Numbered from the stretch's first letter, positions 1-9,828 are shown. The stretch: 59,367 nt of DNA from Alistipes sp. (GCA_017520545.1 JAFXFM010000020.1:1-59367), one strand, 5' to 3'. Notes: a model not told the origin generated them from the letters alone. Numbers and translations: made by a program.

Positions 1-491
1 ACCGGAAGGGCTGTTACGCCGAAGTGCTCCTTCAACTGCGAGCAAACTGCGAAGAAGTCAGCACCTGTACGGTCCATCTTGTTCACATAACCGATACGAG
101 GAACATTGTACTTGTCTGCCTGACGCCATACGGTCTCAGACTGAGGCTCCACACCACCTACGGCGCAGAAAGTAGCTACGGCACCATCGAGAACGCGCAA
201 CGAACGCTCTACCTCAACGGTAAAGTCAACGTGTCCCGGGGTGTCGATAAGGTTAATCTGGTACTGCTTGTCCTTGTAGTTCCAGAATGCTGTTGTTGCA
301 GCAGAGGTAATGGTAATACCACGCTCCTGCTCCTGAACCATCCAGTCCATAGTAGCGGCACCCTCGTGAGTCTCACCGATCTTGTGAGTCTTACCGGTGT
401 AGAAGAGGATACGCTCCGAAGTGGTAGTCTTACCGGCATCGATGTGAGCCATGATACCGATATTACGAGTGTATTTAAGATCTCTTGCCAT
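1..491 (-). CDS. fusA: Elongation factor G, N-terminal part (cut by window edge)
   Basis: This is the GTPase that moves the ribosome along mRNA after peptide-bond formation. Reading the minus strand from the ATG at 491 gives [20 protein letters not shown], followed by the P-loop lysine-threonine (residues 21-22). Further on come RGITITSAA (switch I), DTPGHVDF (G3) and, near the edge, NKMDR (G4). About 163 residues of a protein normally near 700 are present. The rest lies beyond position 1, so the truncation is a window effect and not a mutation. It is the third gene after rpsL and rpsG, 15 bases downstream of rpsG, which is the usual str-operon order. Confidence 0.97.
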   Translation of the reverse strand, partial: MARDLKYTRNIGIMAHIDAGKTTTSERILFYTGKTHKIGETHEGAATMDWMVQEQERGITITSAATTAFWNYKDKQYQINLIDTPGHVDFTVEVERSLRVLDGAVATFCAVGGVEPQSETVWRQADKYNVPRIGYVNKMDRTGADFFAVCSQLKEHFGVTALP

Positions 492-506
492 CGTTTACCT
501 CTGTTT

Positions 507-983
507 TTAGAATCTGAAGTGTGCAAATGCCTTGTTAGCCTCGGCCATACGGTGCATCTCCTCCTTACGCTTGAAGGCTGCACCCATCGAGTTGTAGGCA
601 TCAACTATCTCGCCAGCTAATTTCTCTGCCATTGACTTTCCAGAACGCTTGCGTGCGAACAAAATAAGGTTTTTCATCGAAATAGAGACCTTACGCTCTG
701 GACGAACCTCCATTGGAACCTGGAATGTCGCACCACCGATACGCTTGGACTTAACTTCGACTTGTGGAGTGACATTCTCAAGGGCTTGTTTCCAAACCTC
801 AATTGGAGATTTATCAGCATCCTTCATCTTCTTACCTACCAACTCCAACGAATTGTAGAAGATTGTGTAGGCAATACTCTTCTTGCCATCCAACATCAAG
901 TTGTTTACGAAGCGAGTTACCTCAACATCGTTGAACTTTGGATCAGGAAGTAGAGTGTGCTTTCTTGGCTTAGCTTTTCTCAT
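507..983 (-). CDS. rpsG: 30S ribosomal protein S7
   Basis: S7 is a primary 16S rRNA binder that organises the head of the small subunit near the E site. The 158-residue protein begins [19 protein letters not shown] and has the family core [19 protein letters not shown] (roughly residues 81-99) and the basic [17 protein letters not shown] helix. Length is typical. It lies 34 bases downstream of rpsL and 15 bases upstream of fusA on the same strand, so the three are almost certainly cotranscribed. Nothing is unusual about it. Confidence 0.98.
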   Translation of the reverse strand: MRKAKPRKHTLLPDPKFNDVEVTRFVNNLMLDGKKSIAYTIFYNSLELVGKKMKDADKSPIEVWKQALENVTPQVEVKSKRIGGATFQVPMEVRPERKVSISMKNLILFARKRSGKSMAEKLAGEIVDAYNSMGAAFKRKEEMHRMAEANKAFAHFRF

Positions 984-1017
984 TTTCTTTCTCTGTTAAA
1001 AAATTTGTTGTTTTGAA

Positions 1018-1404
1018 TTACTTCTTTGCACCTGCCTTAGGTCGCTTTGCACCATACTTCGAGCGACGCTGACGACGACCGTCAACACCTGCTGAATCGA
1101 GCGCACCACGAACCAAGTGGTAACGTACACCCGGAAGGTCCTTTACACGACCACCGCGTACCAATACAATTGAGTGCTCCTGCAAGTTGTGGCCCTCTCC
1201 TGGGATATAGGCGTTGACCTCCTTGCCATTGGTCAATCTTACACGCGCAACCTTACGCATAGCCGAGTTAGGCTTCTTTGGTGTTGTAGTGTAAACACGG
1301 GTACAAACACCACGGCGCTGCGGACACGCTGCCAGAGCCGGAGACTTAGACTTGTCCTCCATCTTTGCTCGGCCGTTTCTAACTAACTGTTGAATTGTTG
1401 GCAT
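1018..1404 (-). CDS. rpsL: 30S ribosomal protein S12
   Basis: S12 sits at the decoding centre and helps check codon-anticodon pairing. The 128-residue product carries the invariant [18 protein letters not shown] segment and [21 protein letters not shown]. The lysines equivalent to E. coli K42/K43 and K88 are all wild type, so none of the classical streptomycin-resistance changes at those sites is present. It is the first gene of the rpsL-rpsG-fusA operon; a Bacteroidetes-type promoter lies about 75 bases upstream of its start codon. Confidence 0.98.
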   Translation of the reverse strand: MPTIQQLVRNGRAKMEDKSKSPALAACPQRRGVCTRVYTTTPKKPNSAMRKVARVRLTNGKEVNAYIPGEGHNLQEHSIVLVRGGRVKDLPGVRYHLVRGALDSAGVDGRRQRRSKYGAKRPKAGAKK

Positions 1405-1780
1405 TTTAAACCTTTAATTTGTTAATAATCACGGGGGTTTGACGCCCCAAATCTCTATTTCATTGTGCCAAAAGGCTCGCAAAGGTAAGCAAAATTTTTG
1501 AATTACAATATATATATGAGTTTTTTTCGTCCTTTTTTGCCCCGATTTTTCAGCTATTTAGCCGTTTTTCGAAACTTTATTTATTCTTTTTTCTTATATT
1601 TTTGGATATATAATAATTTACGCTTATCACTAAATTTGCAAAGTGTTGATTTTTAGCGTGTTGAATTTTTACAAAATTGCGATTTCGGCGAGTTATCAAC
1701 AATTTTCGTAGGGGGTTGGGAGGAGGGGCGAAAAAATTTTAAAATACGGAGGGCGGCGGGGGGGGTAAGGGCATTAGGAG
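1405..1780. other. AT-rich intergenic stretch without a gene
   Basis: Apart from the rpsL promoter, this stretch shows only T-rich and A-rich runs and a short G-run near 1757-1767. No convincing coding sequence or hairpin terminator was seen. Confidence 0.5.
1480..1508 (-). promoter_or_regulatory. Promoter of the rpsL-rpsG-fusA operon
   Basis: On the minus strand TACCTTTG (1480-1487) matches the Bacteroidetes -7 box TAnnTTTG, and a TTGT (1505-1508) sits 17 bases upstream as a weak -33 element. It is the only good match in the rpsL upstream region. Confidence 0.6.
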
Positions 1781-2257
1781 AACGCAAAAGCAAAGCGCAG
1801 CATAGTGAGCCTATGTGAGCATTTCGATATCCACAGTGCCGTGCAAAAAAGTGTTGCAGAAAAACAGCAAATCGCCCACCGTAAAAAGACATAGTGTGCG
1901 GTTATTTTTGTGCGAAGCAAGGTGGCGAAAGCGCAGCATAGTAAGCCTATGTGAGCATTTCGACATCCGCAGTGCCGTGCAAAAAAGTGTTGCAGAAAAC
2001 CACCCAATCACCCACCGTAAAAAGACATAGTGTGCGGCTATTTTTGTGCGAAGCAAGGTGGCGAAAGCGCAGCATAGTGAGCCTATGTGAGCATTTCGAC
2101 ATCCGCAGTACCGTGCAAAAAAGTGTTGCAGAAAACCGCCCAATCGCCCACCGTAAAAAGACATAGTGTACGGCTATTTTTGTGCGAAGCAAGGTGGCGA
2201 AAGCGCAGCATAGTGAGCCTATGTGAGCATTTCGACATCCGCAGTGCCGTGCAAAAA
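1781..2257. repeat. Tandem repeat array, period 136 bp, about 3.5 copies
   Basis: The motif GCGCAGCATAG recurs at 1795, 1931, 2067 and 2203, exactly 136 bases apart each time. The last copy is cut at about 2257, just before the esterase stop codon. Each copy contains a small inverted repeat CATAG-5 nt-CTATG (for example 1801-1815) followed by GTGAGCATTTCGA. Copies differ by scattered substitutions only. Both strands stay open in several frames because of the periodicity, but no frame looks like a real protein. A diverged single copy is found at 26993-27075. Confidence 0.95.
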
Positions 2258-2277
2258 TAGCCGTGCAATATGCCTTT

Positions 2278-3126
2278 TTACTCAAAAGAAAAGGCGAGTA
2301 TTAAAGGCAATGATTCGCGCCAGAAAACCCAATTGTGATTGCCATTGCGAATACGCAGTTCGATAGGTAATTTTTCGCGACGCATTTCGATGTAGAAATC
2401 GATATTTGTAGAGATGATTGAATCATCATCACCGCAGTCCATCATCCACCTCACAGTACGCAATTTTTCTATCTCTTTTTCGGAGGCATTTCGCAGAAAT
2501 TCCACGGGCGAGGTTCGTGCCACAGACAACGTCCAAGTTGAGTCGAAATTTCCGGCCATTAAGGGGCGATAACGATGGTCGAGAAGGCCACTTGTGGAGT
2601 ATGCTGCACCAAAAATTTCGGGGTGTCGCTGGGCATATACAACTGCTCCGCCACCACCCATCGAAAGCCCTGCAATCGAACGCCCCTTCTTCTCGGCTAT
2701 TGTCCTGAGAGTCTGGTCAATATGAGGAATAAACTCTTTGAAGAAGAACTCCTCATAATTCCAATTTTCGACATTGAAGTAGCCCATATTTTTCTCGGCA
2801 TTGCGCTTGCCTATTCCGCGAGCATCGGGCATCACTACAATCATCTTTTTAGCACGCCCCGAGGCGATCTCCTCGTCGGTAATTTTCCGCATATTTCCGA
2901 ACCTCTCATCCACCCACGAAAGGTTAGTTCCGTAGGCTCCGTGAAGGAGGTAAAGAACAGGGTATCGTTCGGTCGATTTTTCATATCCGTCGGGGAGATA
3001 AACCGAGTATGATTTCTCCACTCCGAGCACCTCACTTTTGAGGGTTAAATGTTTAACTTGGCTCTGGGCATTTACTGCAAAAATTGCCACAAAAAAGAGC
3101 ATTACCAATATCGAAATTCTTCTCAT
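2278..3126 (-). CDS. Secreted esterase of the feruloyl/acetyl esterase D type
   Basis: An alpha/beta hydrolase of 282 residues, probably cleaving ester groups from polysaccharides or small acyl esters outside the cytoplasm. It starts at MRRISILVMLFFVAIFAVNAQ, a Sec signal peptide. PVLYLLHGAYG is the oxyanion-hole strand, GLSMGG holds the nucleophile serine, and CGDDD and GNHNW supply the likely aspartate and histidine. I prefer the ATG at 3126 over an in-frame GTG at 3156, because the GTG overlaps a promoter -7 box. The gene stands alone on the minus strand and its 3' end abuts the 136-bp repeat array. Exact substrate is unknown. Confidence 0.88.
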   Translation of the reverse strand: MRRISILVMLFFVAIFAVNAQSQVKHLTLKSEVLGVEKSYSVYLPDGYEKSTERYPVLYLLHGAYGTNLSWVDERFGNMRKITDEEIASGRAKKMIVVMPDARGIGKRNAEKNMGYFNVENWNYEEFFFKEFIPHIDQTLRTIAEKKGRSIAGLSMGGGGAVVYAQRHPEIFGAAYSTSGLLDHRYRPLMAGNFDSTWTLSVARTSPVEFLRNASEKEIEKLRTVRWMMDCGDDDSIISTNIDFYIEMRREKLPIELRIRNGNHNWVFWRESLPLILAFSFE

Positions 3127-3155
3127 ATTTCGCTCTGTTTTTATTTGAGTATTCA

Positions 3156-3163
3156 CAAAGATA
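3156..3163 (-). promoter_or_regulatory. -7 box upstream of the esterase
   Basis: Minus-strand TATCTTTG fits TAnnTTTG and lies 30 bases upstream of the ATG at 3126. No clear TTTG was seen at the right distance for -33. Confidence 0.4.
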
Positions 3164-3218
3164 GCAATTCTTTTGCAAAATTCTCCGACTTGGACTCCCT
3201 ACTCTCAACTTTTTTCGT

Positions 3219-3226
3219 TATATTTG
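3219..3226 (+). promoter_or_regulatory. -7 box upstream of leuS
   Basis: TATATTTG fits the Bacteroidetes -7 consensus 78 bases before the leuS ATG. The -33 region is not convincing. Confidence 0.4.
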
Positions 3227-3304
3227 CCGATTGAATGCGCGTATGCACACACACGCAACGCACACACAAGAAGCGGAATAATCAAAAAATAATAAAATAT
3301 AGCT

Positions 3305-6052
3305 ATGGAATACAATTTTAAGGAGATTGAGAGTAAATGGCAAAAGGAGTGGCAGGAGCGAGGCATCTACAAAGTAGATGTTGATAATTCGCGTCCGAAG
3401 TTCTACGTATTGGATATGTTCCCATACCCATCGGGGGCAGGCTTGCACGTAGGACACCCACTCGGATACATCGCCTCGGATATCTACTCTCGCTACAAGC
3501 GTTTATGCGGCTTCAACGTATTGCACCCAATGGGTTACGACGCCTTCGGATTGCCTGCTGAGCAGTATGCAATTCAGACGGGACAGCACCCGGCAATCAC
3601 CACCGAGCAGAACATCGCGCGTTATCGTGAGCAGTTGGATAAGATCGGTTTTTCGTACGATTGGAGTCGCGAAGTGCGCACTTGCGAGCCTGAGTACTAC
3701 AAGTGGACACAGTGGGCATTTCTTAAAATGTTCGCTCACTACTATAACAACGCTACGGAGAAGGCTGAGCCTATCAGCGAGCTCGTAGCGCACTTCGAGA
3801 AGCACGGCACCGAGGGTGTCGATGCTGCTTGCACCACAGAGCTGCACTTCTCGGCCGAGGAGTGGAACGCCAAGAGCGAGGCTGAGAGGGAGCAGGTGTT
3901 ACAGAACTACCGCCTCGCCTTTCGTGCCGATACGATGGTGAACTGGTGTCCTGCACTTGGCACCGTACTCGCAAATGACGAGGTTAAGGACGGATTGTCG
4001 GTACGTGGTGGCCACCCTGTTGAGCAGAAGCGAATGAAGCAGTGGTTGTTGCGTGTTACTGCATACGCACAGCGTATGTTAGACGGTCTCGACTCGCTCG
4101 AATGGAGCGATTCACTCAAAGAGATTCAGCGCAACTGGATAGGTCGCTCGGAAGGCGCACAGGTATTCTTCGATGCCAAAATGGCGAATGGCGAAACCCG
4201 CAAACTCGAGATTTTCACTACCCGTCCTGACACTATTTTCGGTGTTACGTTTATGGTTGTTGCGCCCGAGCACGAGTGGATTGCCGATATGACCACAGCC
4301 GAGCAGAAGGAGGCTGTCGAGGCGTATATCGAGCAGACCAAGAAGCGTAGCGAGCGTGAGCGTATTGCCGAGACAAAGCGTGTGAGCGGAGTCTTTACGG
4401 GTGCTTATGCCGTAAACCCATTCACCGGCAAGCGTATTCCGATTTATGCTTCGGACTACGTGTTGGCAGGCTACGGAACAGGTGCTATTATGGCTGTTCC
4501 TGCACACGACTCGCGCGACTACGCCTTCGCACGCCACTTCGGTTTGGATATTGTGCCTGTGGTTGAGGGCGGAAACCTCGAAGAGTCGTCGTACGACGCA
4601 AAAGAGGGTTGCCTTATCAACTCCGACTTCCTCAATGGCAAAGATGTTAAGGTTGCTATTGTCGAGATGTTCGAGGAGGTTGAGAAGCGTGGTCTTGGCA
4701 AGCGACTTGTAAATTATCGCCTTCGCGATGCTATATTCTCGCGCCAGCGCTACTGGGGCGAGCCATTCCCAATTAGATATAAGGGCGACGTGGCACTCCC
4801 ACTCGACGAGAGCGAGTTGCCATTGACCTTGCCGCCAATTGAGAACTTCGGTCCTACCGAGCAGGGCGAGCCACCATTGGCACGCGTTGAGGGATGGGAG
4901 TACGAACTCTCGACAATGCCCGGCTTTGCAGGCTCGTCGGCATACTATCTCCGCTATATGGACCCTCATAACTCGGAGGCTCTCGTATCGAAGGAGGCTA
5001 ACAACTATTGGCGCAGTGTCGATTTGTATGTAGGTGGTATCGAGCACGCTACGGGACACCTTATGTACTCGCGTTTCTGGAATATGTTCCTCTACGACCT
5101 CGGATATGTTTGCGAGAGTGAGCCATTCCGCAAACTCGTAAATCAGGGTATGATTCAGGGACGTTCAAACTTCGTCTATCGCGTGGTTGGCACCAACAAG
5201 TTCGTATCGCTCAACCTACGCAACGAGTACGAAACGCAGGAGATTCACGTCGATGTAAATATCGTTAAAAACGACATTCTCGACCTCGATGCCTTCCGTG
5301 CTTGGCGACCAGAGTTTGCCGATGCTGAATTTATCCTCGAAAATGGACAGTATATCTGCGGTTGGGCGGTCGAGAAGATGTCGAAGTCGATGTTCAACGT
5401 CGTAAACCCCGACTACATTGTCGAGCAGTATGGCGCCGACACGCTCCGTATGTACGAAATGTTCCTCGGTCCATTGGAGCAGTCGAAGCCTTGGGATACA
5501 AACGGCATCGACGGCGTACATAAGTTTCTTCGTCGTTTTTGGCGATTGTTCCACACCCGCACGGGCGAATGGGCTGTAACCGACGAGAAAGCGTCCGACA
5601 AAGAGCTGAAAACTCTCCACAAGACCATAAAGAAAATTAGAGAAGATATCGAAAACTTCTCGTTCAACACCTCGGTAGCGGCGTTTATGATCTGCGTAAA
5701 TGAGCTTGGCGAGTGCCACAAGCGCGAAATTTTGGAGCCACTTGCAGTGTTGCTTGCTCCGTTTGCGCCGCACATCACCGAGCAGCTGTGGTCGATGTTG
5801 GGACACGAGGAGAGCATCTGTGATGCCTCTTATCCTGTATGCGAGGAGAAGTACTTGGTGGAGAGCGCATTCGAGTACCCTGTAATGATTAACGGCAAAC
5901 TTCGCTTCAAGCAGGAGTATCCGCTCACCCTTTCGCCTGCCGATATTCAGGCGGATATCGTAACGAAAGAGGAGGCGCAAAAGTGGTTGGAAGGAGCTAC
6001 TCCGAAGAAGATTATCGTTGTTCCGGGTAAAATTATCAACATCGTAAAATAG
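3305..6052 (+). CDS. leuS: Leucyl-tRNA synthetase
   Basis: It charges tRNA-Leu with leucine using ATP, in the cytoplasm. The 915-residue protein has the class I signature HVGHPLGY near residue 50, the WCP element in [17 protein letters not shown], the editing domain with [12 protein letters not shown] and [12 protein letters not shown], and the KMSKS loop in EKMSKSMFN near residue 690. The C-terminal anticodon-binding domain is complete. It uses the ATG at 3305 after an A-rich leader. The gene for a small secreted hydrolase follows after 6 bases, so the downstream genes may share its transcript. Confidence 0.98.
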   Translation: MEYNFKEIESKWQKEWQERGIYKVDVDNSRPKFYVLDMFPYPSGAGLHVGHPLGYIASDIYSRYKRLCGFNVLHPMGYDAFGLPAEQYAIQTGQHPAITTEQNIARYREQLDKIGFSYDWSREVRTCEPEYYKWTQWAFLKMFAHYYNNATEKAEPISELVAHFEKHGTEGVDAACTTELHFSAEEWNAKSEAEREQVLQNYRLAFRADTMVNWCPALGTVLANDEVKDGLSVRGGHPVEQKRMKQWLLRVTAYAQRMLDGLDSLEWSDSLKEIQRNWIGRSEGAQVFFDAKMANGETRKLEIFTTRPDTIFGVTFMVVAPEHEWIADMTTAEQKEAVEAYIEQTKKRSERERIAETKRVSGVFTGAYAVNPFTGKRIPIYASDYVLAGYGTGAIMAVPAHDSRDYAFARHFGLDIVPVVEGGNLEESSYDAKEGCLINSDFLNGKDVKVAIVEMFEEVEKRGLGKRLVNYRLRDAIFSRQRYWGEPFPIRYKGDVALPLDESELPLTLPPIENFGPTEQGEPPLARVEGWEYELSTMPGFAGSSAYYLRYMDPHNSEALVSKEANNYWRSVDLYVGGIEHATGHLMYSRFWNMFLYDLGYVCESEPFRKLVNQGMIQGRSNFVYRVVGTNKFVSLNLRNEYETQEIHVDVNIVKNDILDLDAFRAWRPEFADAEFILENGQYICGWAVEKMSKSMFNVVNPDYIVEQYGADTLRMYEMFLGPLEQSKPWDTNGIDGVHKFLRRFWRLFHTRTGEWAVTDEKASDKELKTLHKTIKKIREDIENFSFNTSVAAFMICVNELGECHKREILEPLAVLLAPFAPHITEQLWSMLGHEESICDASYPVCEEKYLVESAFEYPVMINGKLRFKQEYPLTLSPADIQADIVTKEEAQKWLEGATPKKIIVVPGKIINIVK

Positions 6053-6058
6053 TTTGAG

Positions 6059-6961
6059 ATGAAGCGAATTTTAATTGCGGCTGCTGCTCTCGCCCTGACA
6101 TTTGGCGCGTCGGCACAAAAGAGCATCGTAAAGGTGCCCTGCAATGCCGACAAAACTATCAAGAGCTGGAACAACAAGCGTGCTCCTCACTCGAACGAGG
6201 AGACCAAAGATGAGTGGCGCGACAAGCGAGGAAATTTCAAGAACACCTCGCAGACCGTATTCTACCTCTATAAGGCCGACAAGAGATGTGCAACGGGGCA
6301 AGGTGTCATCATTCTGCCCGGTGGCGGATATGGCTCGGTATGTATCGAAAGAGAGGGCTTCTACCTCGCCGAATACCTACAAAGCATCGGCATTACGGCT
6401 ATGGTTGTAAAGTATCGCCTGCCAAATAACGGACATAAAGAGGTGCCACTTGAAGATGTACAAGAGGCTATGCGTTATATGCGCAAACACGGCAAGAGAT
6501 GGGGAGTAGATGCCACAAAGGTTGGTGTAGCAGGCTCTTCGGCAGGAGGTCATCTCGCTGCATACACCTGCAACTTTACAGAGGAGGGACAGAAGCCCGC
6601 CTTTGCCATACTATTCTACCCCGTAATCGATAGCGACCTTGCTGTTACCCACAAAGGCTCCATAATACGTCTTCTCGGCAAGGACGCTACGCAGGAGTTG
6701 CGCGAAAAGTATGCGCTGCACAAGTGCGTAACCACAACTACACCGCCAACAATCATACTATTGAGCCAAAACGATGGCACGGTACGTCCAATCAACTCGC
6801 AACTCTACTACGATGCATTGAAGCAAAACGGTGTAAAGACAGAGATGCACACATTTGAGTCGGGTGGACACGGCTGGGTCGGACGCAAGAATTTCCGCCA
6901 CGAGAAGGAGTGGAAGCAGGTGCTCGAAAAGTGGTTGAAAGAGTTGAATGAACAAAAATAA
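6059..6961 (+). CDS. Secreted alpha/beta hydrolase, acetyl-xylan-esterase-like (copy 1)
   Basis: A 300-residue hydrolase of the BD-FAE/acetyl xylan esterase type, likely removing acetyl groups from plant or other glycans. MKRILIAAAALALTFGASAQ is a signal peptide. GVIILPGGGYG is the oxyanion strand, GSSAGGHLAAY holds the serine nucleophile, and GGHGWVGR gives the histidine. It follows leuS by 6 bases and precedes a paralogue by 14 bases. The two share the core layout (NNKRAPHSN / NDKAPHSN, EVPLEDV, AGGHLAA), so they are a tandem duplication that has diverged. Confidence 0.88.
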   Translation: MKRILIAAAALALTFGASAQKSIVKVPCNADKTIKSWNNKRAPHSNEETKDEWRDKRGNFKNTSQTVFYLYKADKRCATGQGVIILPGGGYGSVCIEREGFYLAEYLQSIGITAMVVKYRLPNNGHKEVPLEDVQEAMRYMRKHGKRWGVDATKVGVAGSSAGGHLAAYTCNFTEEGQKPAFAILFYPVIDSDLAVTHKGSIIRLLGKDATQELREKYALHKCVTTTTPPTIILLSQNDGTVRPINSQLYYDALKQNGVKTEMHTFESGGHGWVGRKNFRHEKEWKQVLEKWLKELNEQK

Positions 6962-6975
6962 AGGAGAGTTAAATT

Positions 6976-7866
6976 ATGAAAAAACTTATCTTGACTATGG
7001 CTATTTTAGGTGCATCACTCCTCTCGGCAGAGGCGCAGGAGAAGACACGAACACCTTTGTTTGAGGACGAGAAGATTGTTATATGGAATAACGACAAAGC
7101 CCCTCATTCGAACGGTTTAACGGGCAAGGCGTACGATGCCTCACCAAATCGCCTTGTAAACACTACCGAAGCTGTTATGTACATCTACCACGCCGACAAA
7201 GCAAAGGCTACAGGTCAGTCGGTGGTAATCTGCCCGGGTGGTGGCTACGGCAAACTCTCAATGGATCAGGAGGGTTATCTTATGGCACAGTGGCTCGCCA
7301 AGAATGGCATTACAGGTATTGTTCTCGAATACCGCCTGCCAAATGGGCACAAGGAGGTGCCGCTCGAAGATGCTGTCGAGGCTATCCGCATTGTTCGCAA
7401 AAAGGCAAAGAAGTGGGGTTTGGACCCTAAGAAGGTGGGTATAATGGGCTTCTCGGCAGGTGGTCATCTCGCAGCGAGTGCATCGAACATTCCGGCAGTC
7501 GAGGATAGACCTAACTACTCGATTTTGTTCTATCCTGTATTGACCGCAGGCGACTTCAATACCCACAAGGGTTCGTTCCGCAATCTGCTCGGCAAAAAAC
7601 ACACCGAAGCCGAGGCCGACGAGTGGGCTATGGATAAAATCGCAAGCGAGCAGACACCGCCAACAATTCTCCTGTTGAGCGACGACGATACCACCGTACC
7701 GGCAGCAGGTGCAGCGCTATACTACGCGGCACTGCGTTATCACGGCGTTAAGGCGGCGATGTACGTATTCCCTGTGGGCGGACACGGCTGGGGCAACTAC
7801 GACAAATTCTCCTACCAGAAGGAGTGGCAACATCTGTTGCTCCGCTGGTTAAGCGAGTTGAAATAA
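6976..7866 (+). CDS. Secreted alpha/beta hydrolase, acetyl-xylan-esterase-like (copy 2)
   Basis: The 296-residue paralogue of the gene just upstream. MKKLILTMAILGASLLSAEAQ is a signal peptide. It has SVVICPGGGYG, the nucleophile elbow GFSAGGHLAAS, DDDTTVPAAG (likely acid residue) and GGHGWGNYD (histidine). Serine, acid and histidine are all intact in both copies, so both should be active, perhaps on different esters. The shared order after leuS suggests one transcript. A 128-bp gap with no gene follows before prfA. Confidence 0.87.
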   Translation: MKKLILTMAILGASLLSAEAQEKTRTPLFEDEKIVIWNNDKAPHSNGLTGKAYDASPNRLVNTTEAVMYIYHADKAKATGQSVVICPGGGYGKLSMDQEGYLMAQWLAKNGITGIVLEYRLPNGHKEVPLEDAVEAIRIVRKKAKKWGLDPKKVGIMGFSAGGHLAASASNIPAVEDRPNYSILFYPVLTAGDFNTHKGSFRNLLGKKHTEAEADEWAMDKIASEQTPPTILLLSDDDTTVPAAGAALYYAALRYHGVKAAMYVFPVGGHGWGNYDKFSYQKEWQHLLLRWLSELK

Positions 7867-7994
7867 TACGATTATAACTATTTTTAACAATAAAAGCTAA
7901 TGGCTAACGGCAAAAATCTTAAAAGGTAGGTTTTATAAATTAGGAATAGAATCTACCAAGAAGATGATAACTAAATTCATAAAAACATACCTTT

Positions 7995-9083
7995 ATGGCA
8001 GAAAGTTCAATTTTAATGCGTCTTGACGGTTTGAAAATCAAATACGAGGAGTTGGGACAGAAACTCACCGACCCCGAAGTGATTGCCGACGTCAAGTCGT
8101 TTGTTCAGTACAACAAGGAGTACAAGGAGTTGGAGCCTATCATCGAGACCTCGGAGCGTTTTCGCAAGGCTATTCAGGCTCTGGCCGATGCAAAGGACAT
8201 CCTTGCAAACGAGAAGGACGAGGAGTTCCGCGAAATGGCTCGTATGGAGATTGCCGAGTTGGAGCCTGCAATCGAGCAGATGGAGGAGGAGATCAAGCTG
8301 CTCCTTATTCCGAAAGACCCACAAGACGGCAAAAACGCCGTACTCGAAATTCGTGGTGGTACGGGTGGCGACGAGGCGGCACTCTTTGCGGGCGATTTGT
8401 TCCGTATGTACACCAAGTATATCGAGTCGAAGGGCTGGCGCTACGAGGTAACATCCTTCTCGGAGGGTGTTGTCGGTGGCTACAAGGAGGTTATCTTGAA
8501 GGTTACGGGCGACAGCGTTTATGGCACGTTGAAGTATGAGTCGGGCGTACACCGCGTACAGCGTGTGCCACAGACCGAGACGCAAGGTCGTGTTCATACC
8601 TCGGCAGCTTCGGTAGCAGTATTGCCAGAGGCAGACGAGTTCGACGTGGAGGTTTCGTGGAACGATATTCGCAAGGATATATTCTGTGCTTCGGGCCCGG
8701 GCGGACAGTCGGTGAACACCACCTACTCGGCAATCCGACTCACCCACATTCCTACGGGTATCGTGGTGCAGTGTCAGGACCAGAAGTCGCAGATTAAAAA
8801 TACCGAGAAGGCTTTCGAGGAGTTGCGTACCCGTATCTTCAACCTCGAATACCAGAAATATCTCGACGAGATCGCATCTAAGCGTAAGACACTCGTATCG
8901 ACAGGCGACCGTTCGGCAAAAATTCGTACCTACAACTATCCACAGGGACGTATTACCGACCACCGCATAAACTATACGATTTACAACTTGGCAGCCTTTA
9001 TGGACGGCGATATTCAGGACTGCATCGATCACCTTATCGTTGCCGAGAATGCCGAGCGTTTGAAGGAGCAGGAGTTGGGATAA
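7995..9083 (+). CDS. prfA: Peptide chain release factor 1
   Basis: RF1 reads UAA and UAG stop codons and triggers hydrolysis of the finished peptide. The 362-residue protein has GPGGQSVNT, the catalytic GGQ motif, and RVPQTETQGRVHTSAA, where PQT occupies the place of the PxT stop-codon reading tripeptide of RF1. This makes it RF1 and not RF2 (SPF). The start MAESSILMRLDGLK is the normal N-terminus. Its 3' end runs directly into a dispersed repeat. Confidence 0.97.
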   Translation: MAESSILMRLDGLKIKYEELGQKLTDPEVIADVKSFVQYNKEYKELEPIIETSERFRKAIQALADAKDILANEKDEEFREMARMEIAELEPAIEQMEEEIKLLLIPKDPQDGKNAVLEIRGGTGGDEAALFAGDLFRMYTKYIESKGWRYEVTSFSEGVVGGYKEVILKVTGDSVYGTLKYESGVHRVQRVPQTETQGRVHTSAASVAVLPEADEFDVEVSWNDIRKDIFCASGPGGQSVNTTYSAIRLTHIPTGIVVQCQDQKSQIKNTEKAFEELRTRIFNLEYQKYLDEIASKRKTLVSTGDRSAKIRTYNYPQGRITDHRINYTIYNLAAFMDGDIQDCIDHLIVAENAERLKEQELG

Positions 9084-9110
9084 CGGAAAACGGAAAGCGG
9101 AAAACGGAAA
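9084..9110. repeat. GGAAAACGG-type short repeat run
   Basis: Directly after the prfA stop, units such as CGGAAAACGGAAAGCGG repeat. The same wording recurs at about 9785-9825, 11997-12016, 12098-12120, 26939-26946, 31686-31715 and 31838-31852, always between genes. Confidence 0.8.
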
Positions 9111-9224
9111 GACAAAAGTAATTTCCGGCGCACCCCAGAACCCCTAGTAAGCACCGAAGGTGCGCCCCTAGTAAACCCCAGAAGCACTGCGCCGTGATAT
9201 GGGTAGGAGTTCGTAAAACGGAAA
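9111..9224. repeat. 114-bp dispersed repeat, copy 1
   Basis: The block GACAAAAGTAATTTCC to TCGTAAAACGGAAA matches 12121-12234 over 114 bases with four substitutions. It contains an inverted repeat GCGCACC...GGTGCGC and a doubled CCCCTAGTAA. It shows no coding potential. Confidence 0.92.
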
Positions 9225-9239
9225 ATAGAAAACTAAGAA

Positions 9240-9788
9240 TTGAGAAGATTTTTAATTCTGCATTTTGCATTCTGCACTCTGCATTTTGTGTCTACCACAG
9301 CGCAGACACAAGCTCCTTTGTATATCGTAAATGGTGTGGAGATGGAGAGTGTGCAACATATTCCCGAGCAGAATATCGAGCACATCGACCACCTCCCGGC
9401 AAATGAGGAGACAGTGGCGAAGTATGGCGAGAGGGCGAACAATGGAGTTATCGTTGTTACGCTGCGCTACGACAAGGAGGCTCGCTTTACGGGTGGGGAC
9501 TCTCTTACCGACTACGTTTCGGAGCGAGTGAAATGGAGCGAAGAGTTTGGCGTAGCACGCTTTGTTGCCCGCTACACCATCGACGCAGACGGCACATTCC
9601 ACTTGGGTGATATTCTGCAATCGACCGACCACCAACTTCGCAACCGAGTGTTGAAGGTACTGAAAACTCTCCCGAAGTGGGAGCCGGCAACCAAGCAGGG
9701 CAAAGCCGTCGAGAGCGACTACGTCTTGGCGGTGCAGCTCCCAAAAGGCAAGGCAATGCCGAAGGAGCCCTATGTAGTGATACGATAA
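9240..9788 (+). CDS. SusC-plug-like plus TonB C-terminal domain protein
   Basis: A 182-residue exported protein. After a signal-like start comes a segment resembling the plug of SusC-type outer-membrane receptors: PLYIVNGVEM, then NIEHIDHLPA, then AKYGERANNGVIVVT (about residues 25-80). The second half (about 105-175) looks like a TonB C-terminal domain: VARYTIDADGTFHLGDILQS, then KVLKTLPKWEPATKQGKAV. Many Bacteroidetes carry small TonB-domain proteins, so a role in TonB-linked signalling or transport is an inference. The signal peptide is encoded by a quasi-repetitive stretch (TTTTGCATTCTGCACTCTGC), which is unusual. No transmembrane anchor beyond it is visible. Confidence 0.7.
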   Translation: MRRFLILHFAFCTLHFVSTTAQTQAPLYIVNGVEMESVQHIPEQNIEHIDHLPANEETVAKYGERANNGVIVVTLRYDKEARFTGGDSLTDYVSERVKWSEEFGVARFVARYTIDADGTFHLGDILQSTDHQLRNRVLKVLKTLPKWEPATKQGKAVESDYVLAVQLPKGKAMPKEPYVVIR

Positions 9789-9828
9789 ACGGAGAACGGA
9801 GAACGATAAGCGGAAAACTAATTTTAGT

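Noticed and set aside
24-983. Open frames on the plus strand opposite fusA and rpsG
   Set aside because: They are shadows of conserved ribosomal and EF-G coding sequence on the minus strand.
1653-2285. Several overlapping open frames on both strands in the repeat array
   Set aside because: They follow from the 136-bp period, which is not a multiple of 3; they repeat the same words in shifted frames and match no protein pattern.
4112-5059. A long minus-strand frame inside leuS
   Set aside because: leuS is complete with all motifs on the plus strand; the antisense frame reflects codon bias.
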